Positions 1 through 6,184 of a DNA stretch of 8,853 nucleotides are shown one piece after another. Source of the stretch: JBDHTS01 sp039808845 (lineage in GTDB: Bacteria > Pseudomonadota > Alphaproteobacteria > Micavibrionales > Micavibrionaceae); NCBI GenBank assembly GCA_039808845.1, contig JBDHTS010000089.1, positions 1-8,853 on the forward strand, given 5' to 3'. Below the pieces are notes generated by a model that was given only the letters and a program-made list of their open reading frames with translations, had not been told where the DNA came from and made no database searches. How positions within the stretch are numbered: the first letter of the stretch is position 1; the number at the start of each line of letters is the position of its first letter. The position numbers and the translations under genes were made by a program.

Positions 1-242
1 GCATCCGCCGCAATGCGCGCCGCAACGTGATCAACAGCGCGCGCCGCAGCAGCATCCGCACGATCGTGAAAAAGGTCGAGGCGGCGCTGGCAAGTGGCGA
101 TGCGAAAGCGGCGGAAGAAGCGTTCGCCCAGGCCCGTCCGCAACTGCAGCGCGGCGCGGCAAAAGGTTTGTACCATCTGAAAACCGCCTCGCGTAAAATC
201 GCGCGTCTCTCCGCGCGCATCAAGGCCGCCAAGTCGGCCTGA
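1..242 (+). CDS. rpsT: 30S ribosomal protein S20, 5'-truncated by window edge
   Basis: This is the C-terminal 79 residues of ribosomal protein S20, a small basic protein that binds 16S rRNA in the 30S subunit. The frame is already open at base 3, and the first visible residues (IRRNARRNVINSARRS) are typical S20 N-terminal sequence. The GTG at 27 is therefore an internal valine codon and the true start lies upstream of the window. Other recognisable parts are the helix TIVKKVEAALASGD and the C-terminal LQRGAAKGLYHLKTASRKIARL, which is strongly conserved in S20. About ten residues (MAN... and following lysines) are probably missing. rpsT immediately upstream of dnaA is a common alphaproteobacterial arrangement. 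Confidence in the family is very high; only the 5' end is unseen. Confidence 0.97.
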   Translation, partial: IRRNARRNVINSARRSSIRTIVKKVEAALASGDAKAAEEAFAQARPQLQRGAAKGLYHLKTASRKIARLSARIKAAKSA

Positions 243-267
243 ATTTTTTCCGTTATTTTTTCTGTTT

Positions 268-294
268 CGGGCTGGTGATTTTTTCACCGGCCTG
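268..294 (+). terminator. Hairpin downstream of rpsT, possible terminator
   Basis: An imperfect stem GGCTGGTGA (270-278) pairs with TCACCGGCC (284-292) around a five-T loop with one G-T wobble, extendable by two pairs to 268 and 294. It lies 28 bases after the rpsT stop. No T-run follows it; the T-runs are upstream at 243-260. It may stop transcription or protect the rpsT mRNA 3' end, but it is not a textbook intrinsic terminator. Confidence 0.4.
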
Positions 295-308
295 AAAGAC
301 GTTATGCG

Positions 309-325
309 TACGATCGTATGATACG
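309..325. promoter_or_regulatory. Overlapping palindromes, possible operator
   Basis: TACGATCGTA (309-318) is a perfect 10-bp palindrome. It overlaps a second inverted repeat, CGTAT-G-ATACG (315-325). Two interlocking palindromes in a non-coding region between rpsT and dnaA could be a protein-binding site. There is no further evidence, and short palindromes occur by chance. Confidence 0.25.
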
Positions 326-418
326 AATATTTCTTTTTCTTTGTTCCGGTTTTGATCCTGTTGCCAGCAAAAAATTTTGGGACTACGCTCGAATTTCAGT
401 GACAGGTACGGCCTTTCC

Positions 419-437
419 GAAAGCGGTTTCGCTTTTT
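419..437 (+). terminator. Short hairpin plus T-run in the dnaA leader
   Basis: AAAGCG (420-425) pairs with CGCTTT (430-435) across a GTTT loop, with a G-T wobble extension at 419/436. The 3' arm merges into TTTTT (433-437). It resembles a weak intrinsic terminator or attenuator inside the presumed dnaA leader. The stem is short and only half G+C, so its efficiency is doubtful. Confidence 0.3.
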
Positions 438-471
438 GGGATTTCTGTTTCCGGGCAGGCCGCGACAGGAC

Positions 472-498
472 AGGAAAACCTTTGTTCAGGGTTTTCTT
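472..498. repeat. Inverted repeat in the dnaA leader
   Basis: GAAAACC (474-480) and GGTTTTC (490-496) form a perfect 7-bp stem around a nine-base loop. It is extendable by a wobble and an A-T pair to 472 and 498 and is followed by TTC. It could be an RNA hairpin in the dnaA 5' leader or a DNA-binding dyad. Confidence 0.35.
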
Positions 499-562
499 TC
501 GATAGTGGAGGGGGTAACGGAACCGCCAAGTGGTAAGAAGCGAATCGGTTCCTGATCCTGAA

Positions 563-586
563 CGTTTTACTTGAGAGTTTAAAACG
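563..586. promoter_or_regulatory. Dyad CGTTTTA-N10-TAAAACG upstream of dnaA
   Basis: A perfect 7-bp inverted repeat has half-sites centred 17 bp apart, about 110 bases before the dnaA start. The size and spacing would fit a dimeric regulator binding about one and a half helical turns, or an RNA hairpin in the leader. The function is inferred only from symmetry and position. Confidence 0.3.
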
Positions 587-695
587 GTTTGCAGACGAGC
601 CCGCGGGTGCGGTGTTCGGTCCCTTTTCTATTGTCTGTCCGGAACCTGCCCCGCTGCGTGTGATTGGTCATTATTTTACGGGAGATCTTAAGACT

Positions 696-2123
696 ATGTC
701 GGAAATTGCGGAATTTGGCGCGGTCAGAAGCGACGATTTTTCAGGGGACTCTTTTGCGCCGAATCCCGAAATCCGACAATTGTGGAGCGGCGTGCATGAC
801 GATTTGCGCGCCGAATTCGGCGAGGCCGTATTCCGCAGCTGGCTCAAGCCGCTGACCCTGCGCGCCTGCTATCACGGCACGCTGGAAGTGTCCGTTCCCA
901 CCCGTTTCATGCGTGACTGGATCCAGGCGCATTACGCTTCCCGCATTCTTGAAATGTGCGGCCAGAAGGACAAGGAGATCCGCCGCATCGAGATCGTGGT
1001 CGTGCAGAATGCGATCCAAGGCGTGGAAGAGCCGAAAAAAATCCTGAAAGCCAACCAGAACGTCGCAGGTGCCGCGCCGGTCCCGCAAGGCGAGGAATCG
1101 CTGTCTTCCGCCTTCGATCCGCGCTTCACCTTCGATTCCTTCGTCGTCGGCAAGCCGAACGCGCTGGCCCATGCCGCCGCGCTGCGCATCGTCGAAAGCC
1201 AGAACGTGCCGTTCAATCCGCTGTTCCTCTATGGCGGCGTCGGCCTCGGCAAGACGCATTTGATGCACGCCATCGGCCAGGCGATGAAGCAGCACTGGCC
1301 GGAGAAGACGGTCATGTACATGTCCGCCGAAAAATTCATGTACCAGTTCGTCCGCGCCCTGCGCGCCAAGGAAACGATGGCGTTCAAGGAAGCCTTCCGC
1401 ACCGTCGACGTGCTGATGATCGATGACATCCAGTTCATGGCGGGCAAGGAATCGACCCAGGAAGAATTCTTCCACACCTTCAACGCGCTCGTGGACCAGA
1501 ACAAGCAGATCGTGATCTCGGCCGACAAGGCGCCGTCCGACCTGCTGGGGCTTGAGGAACGCCTGCGTTCCCGCCTCGCCTGGGGTCTGGTCGCCGACAT
1601 CCACCCGACGACGTACGAACTGCGCCACGGCATCCTGCAATCCAAGCGCGACCAGCTGGGCGCGACCGTGCCCGATTCGGTGCTGGAATTCCTCGCGCTT
1701 AAGATCACCTCGAACATCCGCGAGCTGGAAGGGGCGCTGAACCGCATCGTCGCCCATGCCGATGTGACGCGCACCGCCGTGACGCTCGAATCGACCCAGG
1801 ACGTCCTGCAGGACCTGCTGCGCTCCCATGACCGCCGCATCACCATCGATGAGATCCAGCGCAAGGTGGCCGAGCATTACAACATTCGCCTGACCGACAT
1901 GCATTCCGCCCGCCGCGCGCGCCAGGTCGCCCGCCCGCGCCAGGTCGCGATGTATCTCGCGAAACAGTTGACGGCGCGCTCGCTGCCGGAAATCGGCCGG
2001 AAATTCGGCGGCCGCGACCACACCACGGTCATGCACGCCGTCCGCAAGATCGAGGAACTGATCACCGACGACGCCCAGATCGCGCAGGACGTCGACATCG
2101 TCCGCCGGGCGCTGACCGGATAG
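696..2123 (+). CDS. dnaA: Chromosomal replication initiator protein DnaA
   Basis: DnaA is the AAA+ ATPase that binds DnaA boxes at oriC, melts the origin and helps load the replicative helicase. From the ATG at 696 the protein is 475 residues, a normal length. Domain I is at about residues 20-95 (IRQLWSGVHDDLRAEFG, FRSWLKPL), followed by a short linker. The AAA+ core begins around FDSFVVGKPNALAHAAA and contains Walker A GGVGLGKT (180-187), Walker B LMIDDIQF (D243, D244), the sensor 1 region IVISADK and box VII ERLRSRLAWG (288-297), which carries the arginine finger. Domain IV ends with the DNA-binding signature GGRDHTTVMHA (438-448). The open frame extends back to a GTG at 612, but ATG 696 is preferred: residues before it do not look like DnaA and GGGAG at 680-684 is a plausible ribosome site, with somewhat long spacing. 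An intrinsic terminator follows. Confidence 0.98.
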   Translation: MSEIAEFGAVRSDDFSGDSFAPNPEIRQLWSGVHDDLRAEFGEAVFRSWLKPLTLRACYHGTLEVSVPTRFMRDWIQAHYASRILEMCGQKDKEIRRIEIVVVQNAIQGVEEPKKILKANQNVAGAAPVPQGEESLSSAFDPRFTFDSFVVGKPNALAHAAALRIVESQNVPFNPLFLYGGVGLGKTHLMHAIGQAMKQHWPEKTVMYMSAEKFMYQFVRALRAKETMAFKEAFRTVDVLMIDDIQFMAGKESTQEEFFHTFNALVDQNKQIVISADKAPSDLLGLEERLRSRLAWGLVADIHPTTYELRHGILQSKRDQLGATVPDSVLEFLALKITSNIRELEGALNRIVAHADVTRTAVTLESTQDVLQDLLRSHDRRITIDEIQRKVAEHYNIRLTDMHSARRARQVARPRQVAMYLAKQLTARSLPEIGRKFGGRDHTTVMHAVRKIEELITDDAQIAQDVDIVRRALTG

Positions 2124-2154
2124 CTCGCTTTACCGAGGCGTATCGTTGTGCCGG

Positions 2155-2195
2155 AAAGGCCGCGGGGTTGCACATTCTCCGCGGCTTTTCTTTAT
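2155..2195 (+). terminator. Intrinsic terminator of dnaA
   Basis: GCCGCGG (2159-2165) and CCGCGGC (2179-2185) form a perfect G+C-rich stem, extended by flanking AAAG/TTTT pairing. A T-rich tail (TTTTCTTTATTT, from 2186) follows immediately. It lies 35 bases after the dnaA stop, so dnaA transcription probably ends here rather than running into the acetyltransferase gene. Confidence 0.85.
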
Positions 2196-2244
2196 TTGCC
2201 ATTTTTCTTTCCTGTCCTGTATCGTAATCGGTAAGGAGAGAAAA

Positions 2245-2763
2245 ATGGCTGTCACCCTGCGCCGGCTCACGGAAACGGACTGGCCTGTATTGAAAGAAAT
2301 CCGCCTCAAGGCGCTCCAAGCCGATCCCGGTGTGTTCGGATCAAATTATGCCGCCGAGTCGGCCTATGGCGATGACGTCTGGCAGTCCTGGCTGGCCAGC
2401 CGCGACAGCGGCATCTTCGGCGTCTTCGATGACGGCAGGATCGTGGGCATGACCGGAATCGCGATCGACAAGATGGAACCCGAAAAGCGCAAGGCCGTTC
2501 TCTGGGGATCATGGCTGGAACCCGGTTATCGCGGTCAGCGTCTGTCCGTTCCGATGTACGAAGCGCGGATCGCCTGGGCGCGGGATCATGAAACCTGCGA
2601 AACCATCGTCGTTTCGCACCGCGCCTCGAATGTCGGCTCCATGCGCGCGAACCAGAAGCACGGCTTCGTGTTCACGCATAATGAGGACAAGGTCTGGCCG
2701 GATGGCGGCCATGAGGACAATGTTTATTATGAGCTGCGGGTTAAGGCGGCGTATAAGATTTAG
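2245..2763 (+). CDS. GNAT-family N-acetyltransferase
   Basis: This 172-residue protein is of the GCN5-related acetyltransferase type, which moves an acetyl group from acetyl-CoA to an amine; the substrate is not predictable. The N-terminal VTLRRLTETDWPVLKEIRLKAL is a typical GNAT beta1-alpha1. The central VLWGSWLEPGYRGQRLSVPMYEARIAWA (87-112) is motif A, the acetyl-CoA binding loop, and SHRASNVGSMRANQKHGF (124-141) matches motif B (N..S...N...GF). The pyrophosphate loop reads RGQRLS, where the family usually has RGxGxG/A, so the second glycine is replaced by arginine. The start at ATG 2245 is set by AAGGAG at 2233-2238 with six-base spacing; the longer frame from 2146 runs through the dnaA terminator. 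It is preceded by that terminator and so probably has its own promoter; TTGCCA at 2196-2201 is a weak -35 candidate. It ends seven bases from the convergent gene's stop. Confidence 0.9.
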   Translation: MAVTLRRLTETDWPVLKEIRLKALQADPGVFGSNYAAESAYGDDVWQSWLASRDSGIFGVFDDGRIVGMTGIAIDKMEPEKRKAVLWGSWLEPGYRGQRLSVPMYEARIAWARDHETCETIVVSHRASNVGSMRANQKHGFVFTHNEDKVWPDGGHEDNVYYELRVKAAYKI

Positions 2764-2770
2764 GGTGCGT

Positions 2771-3655
2771 TTAAGTGGGTTGGTAGAATGAATTGCGTGG
2801 CGTAAAGATGAGATCTTCCGCATTGCGCACGCGCCGGGGCTCCATGATCTGACGCAGAAAGCTGTGGCCGGGCACAAGCCGGAGGTCGTCCAGAAGGCAG
2901 GCCATGCCCAGGAAGAATCTCCAGTCTTCATGGATGTCCGTTTCCTTGCGCAGGCGCGCCATGTCGGCGTCTCCGGAAGCGAAAGAGGACGTCCATGCCA
3001 TGACCAGTGCCGGCTCCGCCGCCTCGGGATGATATCCTGTCAGGATCGCGCGCCCGCCTTGCGTGCCGACATGCGCTTCCATCCCTGTGACAATCCTTTT
3101 TCCGCTATCGGTCAGCAGGGTGACGAGATCCCGGCTTCTGTCGTTTGCGCCGATGCCGTCGAAGGACGGGCCGCCCCAGTAAAGCGCCGGAAACACGGTT
3201 CCCGTCGGCTCGTGGCAGAATTGCGCGACGGTGGCCGAGTCGCTCCTGCCGGAAAAACGGCACGGCGTTATCGGCAGGGCGCCGCGCGCGATGCCGTTGA
3301 AAAACCCCAGGCCCGTATTGCGCTTGTGCCCGTCGGCGCCGGAAAATTCGATCCGGTCTGCGCCCGCATACCCTCCCTGGCAGATGCCGAGATACCGGCC
3401 TCCGCCCATGACGTAGTCGTGGATGGCTTCCATGCCGTGAGGGGCGAGGGCGCGTTTCACCTCCGTGAACGCGCCGCCGCCGAACACGATCAGATCCGCG
3501 TCCCTGCGCCATGGGGCCAGGGGCGTATTCAGTTCCGTTTCATATACGAACCGGACATCGAATCCATGCGGGTAAAGGGCAGCTCTGAATATATTGCTCA
3601 GAAACAGCGCGCTGGCAGGCGAAGCGCCCGGTCCCTTGTATATATAGATCGTCAT
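2771..3655 (-). CDS. BPL_N / class I glutamine-amidotransferase-like protein, second of tandem pair
   Basis: This 294-residue protein resembles the standalone BPL_N family (the N-terminal domain of eukaryotic biotin-protein ligase, a class I glutamine-amidotransferase fold). The nucleophile elbow is YLGICQGGYAGA with Cys92, and a C-terminal YHPEAAEP supplies His209 and Glu211, completing a possible Cys-His-Glu triad. The first strand, MTIYIYKGPGASPAS, also fits the family. The segment equivalent to the family's PGGADIPY reads FGGGAFTEV (58-66), so it has diverged from its upstream neighbour. A tail of about 80 residues after the HPE motif is absent from the neighbour. No biotin-ligase catalytic domain is present. 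The start at 3655 overlaps the upstream stop as ATGA, indicating translational coupling; a longer frame from 3685 would overlap much more. Reaction and substrate are unknown. Confidence 0.8.
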   Translation of the reverse strand: MTIYIYKGPGASPASALFLSNIFRAALYPHGFDVRFVYETELNTPLAPWRRDADLIVFGGGAFTEVKRALAPHGMEAIHDYVMGGGRYLGICQGGYAGADRIEFSGADGHKRNTGLGFFNGIARGALPITPCRFSGRSDSATVAQFCHEPTGTVFPALYWGGPSFDGIGANDRSRDLVTLLTDSGKRIVTGMEAHVGTQGGRAILTGYHPEAAEPALVMAWTSSFASGDADMARLRKETDIHEDWRFFLGMACLLDDLRLVPGHSFLRQIMEPRRVRNAEDLIFTPRNSFYQPT

Positions 3656-4383
3656 GCCGCGAGCTTCCGCATCAGAGCCGCGCATTCCGCGCCCTCAAGC
3701 TCCGTCGCCAGGATATGGGCCCTGGCCCCTTCTTTTTCGTCCCGTGCGGGCCATGCGCGCACATGGCCGGCGGATGCTTCGGGATGGACGCCCGACAGGA
3801 CGGCTTTTCCTTTCCCTGCGGCGATCTCGACGATCGCCGGGGGCGTGCCGGGAAGGGCGGCATAACGGGCGTGGACGCGGATATCCGGACTTTCTTTGTA
3901 AGTGAACGCGGGACCGCCGAAATAAAACGCGCCGCCCTGCGACCCGTCAGGAAAGACAAGCTGTGTCACGGCGGCGCTATGCAGCGTTTCGTCATAAGGC
4001 GGGGCCAGGGCGGTCAGGGGCCCTTCGGCGACGCCGGGCAGGAATCCCAGTTCGCGCGGCCCGGCAATCATTTCGCCCCCGCTGCCTTGAAAACGGATCG
4101 ATGCGGAACCATAATATGCTCCGGCGCAAATCCCCAGATAGACGCCGCCGCTTTCCACGAAAGCGCGAATGGTTCTGTTCCCCGCGCCATCCAGCTTCCG
4201 GCAATAAGGGATGTCCGCCCCGCCGGGCATGATAAAGAGGCCGCAGTTTTCGAAGGCCTTGCCGCCGATGACGTCTGCCGCCGTAACCAGGCGCGGCCCT
4301 CTGTCCCCGAAAAGCGATTTCAGGCCGTCGAGCCCCCACGCCCCTGCGCCCTCATCCGCATAAATGGATACGCCTTTTATCAT
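3652..4383 (-). CDS. BPL_N-domain (biotin-protein ligase N-terminal-like) protein, first of tandem pair
   Basis: This 243-residue standalone BPL_N protein is clearer than its downstream paralogue. It starts MIKGVSIYADEGAGAWG, then carries FIMPGGADIPYCRKL (50-64) and the nucleophile elbow GVYLGICAGAYYGSASIRF (80-98) with Cys86. AFYFGGPAF (152-160) and SGVHPEASAG (197-206) with His200 and Glu202 follow. These are the hallmarks of the class I glutamine-amidotransferase-like fold found at the N-terminus of yeast-type biotin ligase. The biotin ligase domain is absent, and no biotin-synthesis gene is nearby. The ATG at 4383 gives a family-like N-terminus, but the upstream bases (TCTCCCCGCCC) contain no Shine-Dalgarno sequence, so translation may be weak or leaderless. 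It is transcribed divergently from dnaN and shares its stop with the start of the next gene. Cellular role unknown. Confidence 0.85.
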   Translation of the reverse strand: MIKGVSIYADEGAGAWGLDGLKSLFGDRGPRLVTAADVIGGKAFENCGLFIMPGGADIPYCRKLDGAGNRTIRAFVESGGVYLGICAGAYYGSASIRFQGSGGEMIAGPRELGFLPGVAEGPLTALAPPYDETLHSAAVTQLVFPDGSQGGAFYFGGPAFTYKESPDIRVHARYAALPGTPPAIVEIAAGKGKAVLSGVHPEASAGHVRAWPARDEKEGARAHILATELEGAECAALMRKLAA

Positions 4384-4467
4384 GGGCGGGGAGATTAAGG
4401 CAGAATCGTCCGGAAGAGCAAGTTTGTGGATGGTTTCGAAAAAGCCTCAAAATCTGCGCAAAATCGT

Positions 4468-4495
4468 TTGGTGTGGGCCGTTCCTGTGCTATATT
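4468..4495 (+). promoter_or_regulatory. Candidate sigma-70-type promoter for dnaN
   Basis: TTGGTG (4468-4473) and TATATT (4490-4495) are separated by 16 bases, and TG at 4487-4488 makes an extended -10 (TGCTATATT). It would start transcription around 4502, giving a leader of about 37 bases before the dnaN ATG. The -35 is only a partial match. A GAATC (4403-4407) lies further upstream. Confidence 0.45.
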
Positions 4496-4538
4496 TCCGC
4501 AATTCACATATTTTAACGACCCTGGATGGTTTTTTGCC

Positions 4539-5654
4539 ATGAAACTGACGATCGAGCGCGCAGCGTTGATGAGATCACTGAACCACGTGCAGAGCGTGGT
4601 GGAGCGGCGTAACACGATCCCGATCCTTTCCAACGTCCTTTTAAAAGGGGAAGACGGGGCGCTGACTCTTGCCACCACCGACATGGATCTGGAAATCAAT
4701 GAATCTGTCGGCGCGAAGATCGCGACCTCCGGCGCGACAACCGCGCCCGCGCACACGCTGCACGATATCGTCCGCAAGCTGCCGGACGGCCAGGACGTGA
4801 CGCTGGAACTCGACAACGCCAAAAACACGATGACGGTGAAGGCGGGCCGCTCGACCTTCAAGCTCAGTTGCCTTCCGGTCGCGGATTTCCCCGAGATCGG
4901 CAAGGCTGATCTTCCGGCATCGTTCGACCTTCCCGCCGCCGAGTTGCGCACCCTGATCGACCGCACGAAATTCGCGATGTCGACGGAGGAAACGCGCTAT
5001 TACCTGAACGGCATCTACCTGCACGCGGCGGACAGCAACGGCGTGAAAGTGCTGCGCGCCGTTGCGACGGACGGTCACCGCCTCGCCTGTTTCGACATGC
5101 CGCTGCCCGAAGGCGCGGAAAGCATGCCCGGCGTGATCGTGCCGCGCAAGACGGTGACGGAACTGCGCAAGCTGGCGGAGGACGCGGCGGACACGATCCG
5201 CATCAGCCTGTCGCAAAGCAAGATCCGCTTCGCCTTCGACCATATCGTGCTCACCTCGAAACTGATCGACGGCACCTTCCCGAATTACCAGCAGGTGATC
5301 CCGGCGAACAACGACAAGGTGTTCGAGATCAATCCGAAGAAATTCTCCGGCGCGATCGACCGCGTCTCGACCATCTCCGACGGCAAATCCCGCGCTGTGA
5401 AGCTGACGCTGAACGGCAACACGGCCACCATCTCTGCCAACTCTCCCGACGCCGGATCAGCGACGGAGGATCTGGAAGTCCACGGCAACGACAATCTCGA
5501 AATCGGCTTCAACGCCCGTTACCTGCTGGACATCACCACCCAGATCGACAGCGAGGGCCTGCGCATCAAGCTGGCCGACGCCGCCAGCCCGACCATCATC
5601 CAGGACACGAGCGACGCCTCGGCCCTGTATGTGCTGATGCCGCTGCGGGTCTGA
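4539..5654 (+). CDS. dnaN: DNA polymerase III subunit beta (sliding clamp)
   Basis: DnaN forms the ring-shaped dimer that tethers DNA polymerase III to DNA and recruits repair polymerases, MutS and Hda-type regulators. The protein is 371 residues, the normal family length, and consists of three similar clamp domains (about 1-120, 125-250 and 251-371). Recognisable segments are MKLTIERAALMRSLNHVQSVVERRNTIPILSNVLL, the strongly conserved TDMDLEI, CLPVADFPEI, TRYYLNGIYLH, ATDGHRLA and the C-terminal YVLMPLRV, which closes the peptide-binding pocket. The start at ATG 4539 gives the standard N-terminus, while the in-frame extension to 4473 would include the candidate promoter. The ribosome site is weak (only TGGATGG upstream). 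dnaN is separated from dnaA by about 2.4 kb and faces away from the BPL_N pair. Confidence 0.98.
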   Translation: MKLTIERAALMRSLNHVQSVVERRNTIPILSNVLLKGEDGALTLATTDMDLEINESVGAKIATSGATTAPAHTLHDIVRKLPDGQDVTLELDNAKNTMTVKAGRSTFKLSCLPVADFPEIGKADLPASFDLPAAELRTLIDRTKFAMSTEETRYYLNGIYLHAADSNGVKVLRAVATDGHRLACFDMPLPEGAESMPGVIVPRKTVTELRKLAEDAADTIRISLSQSKIRFAFDHIVLTSKLIDGTFPNYQQVIPANNDKVFEINPKKFSGAIDRVSTISDGKSRAVKLTLNGNTATISANSPDAGSATEDLEVHGNDNLEIGFNARYLLDITTQIDSEGLRIKLADAASPTIIQDTSDASALYVLMPLRV

Positions 5655-5679
5655 TTGTCATTCCTTGATATCGGCAGTC

Positions 5680-5786
5680 CTCCCCCTCCCGTTCACGGGA
5701 GGGGGAGTTAGAGGGGGAGGGCGGTCTTGACTGCTGTGCAAAGGTTGCCCGCCCCCCTTGATCCCCCTCCCGCAAGCAGGATGGGG
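5680..5786. repeat. Inverted pair of C-rich palindromes (REPIN-like) after dnaN
   Basis: The 5680-5707 segment is a near-perfect palindrome (CTCCCCCTCCCGT pairing with ACGGGAGGGGGAG), followed by AGAGGGGGAGGGCGG. A related element in the opposite direction occupies 5749-5786: CCGCCCCCCTTGAT, CCCCCTCCCG, then a GGATGGGG closing arm. The reverse complement of the first (CCGCCC...CCCCCTCCCG) and the second share layout and core, with a spacer of about 24 bases. Two REP-like units in inverted orientation is the organisation of a REPIN. It lies 25 bases after the dnaN stop and may affect mRNA ends; no T-run follows it. Confidence 0.75.
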
Positions 5787-5828
5787 AAAATTAAATCGAT
5801 AGCAGAGCATTCGTCTGAAAGGTTTTCC

Positions 5829-6182
5829 ATGAACATCCCCGCCCCCTTTATCCCCGCCTTCACCATCTTCATGCTGATCCTGTCGAACGTCTTCATGACC
5901 TTCGCGTGGTACGGCCACCTGAAATTCAAGGCCGCGCCGCTGTTCATCGTCATCCTGGTCAGCTGGGGGATCGCATTTTTCGAATACTGTCTGCAGGTCC
6001 CGGCGAACCGGGTCGGCAGCAACGCCTTCAACGCGGCGCAGTTGAAGACCATCCAGGAAGTCATCACCCTGGTCGTCTTCGCCGTGTTCTCGGTGTTTTA
6101 CCTGAAGGAACAGCTGACCCTGAACCACCTGATCGGCTTCTGCCTCCTGGTGGCGGCATCGTGGTTCATTTTCAAGAAATAA
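5829..6182 (+). CDS. DMT-type small membrane protein, DUF486 family
   Basis: This 117-residue inner-membrane protein matches the DUF486 / DMT-like family in its highly conserved core: LSNVFMTFAWYGHLKFK (18-34), VSWGIAFFEYCLQVPANR (44-61) and AAQLKTIQEVITLVVFAVFS (69-88). Four hydrophobic segments are visible at about 8-27, 37-55, 75-93 and 98-115, as in half-size drug/metabolite-transporter relatives. The transported substrate is unknown. The start at ATG 5829 is supported by AAAGG six bases upstream and by family length; the frame continues upstream, but only through the palindromic repeat (an ATG at 5780 lies inside it). It ends two bases from the stop of the convergent gene, with no terminator between them. 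Confidence 0.9.
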   Translation: MNIPAPFIPAFTIFMLILSNVFMTFAWYGHLKFKAAPLFIVILVSWGIAFFEYCLQVPANRVGSNAFNAAQLKTIQEVITLVVFAVFSVFYLKEQLTLNHLIGFCLLVAASWFIFKK

Positions 6183-6184
6183 AA

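Larger units (their letters stand above)
243..695 (+). other. Gene-free rpsT-dnaA intergenic leader
   Basis: This 453-base stretch has no convincing gene. The only open frame (318-536) encodes a low-complexity peptide with no family resemblance and no good ribosome site. The region contains hairpins at 268-294, 419-437, 472-498 and 563-586 and overlapping short palindromes at 309-325. A GAATC at 542-546 fits the GANTC recognition of the alphaproteobacterial CcrM methylase, which is known to influence dnaA transcription in Caulobacter. I saw no cluster of TTATNCACA DnaA boxes, so I do not call oriC here. The dnaA promoter must lie in this region or upstream of rpsT, but I could not identify a convincing -35/-10 pair. 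Confidence 0.6.

Noticed and set aside
318..536. 72-codon open frame between rpsT and dnaA
   Set aside because: The peptide resembles no family I recognise, lacks a ribosome site and spans two hairpins; more likely a chance frame in the leader.
612..695. Upstream GTG extension of dnaA
   Set aside because: The extra 28 residues are unlike DnaA N-termini, while ATG 696 has a GGGAG upstream and gives the usual length.
243..695. oriC next to dnaA
   Set aside because: I found no cluster of TTATNCACA-like boxes; only isolated partial matches such as TTTTTCACC near 280. A full DnaA-box scan with GC skew of the genome would decide.
741..2036. 431-codon minus-strand open frame opposite dnaA
   Set aside because: It is a shadow of the high-G+C dnaA coding sequence, rich in Arg/His/Ala/Gly with no family resemblance.
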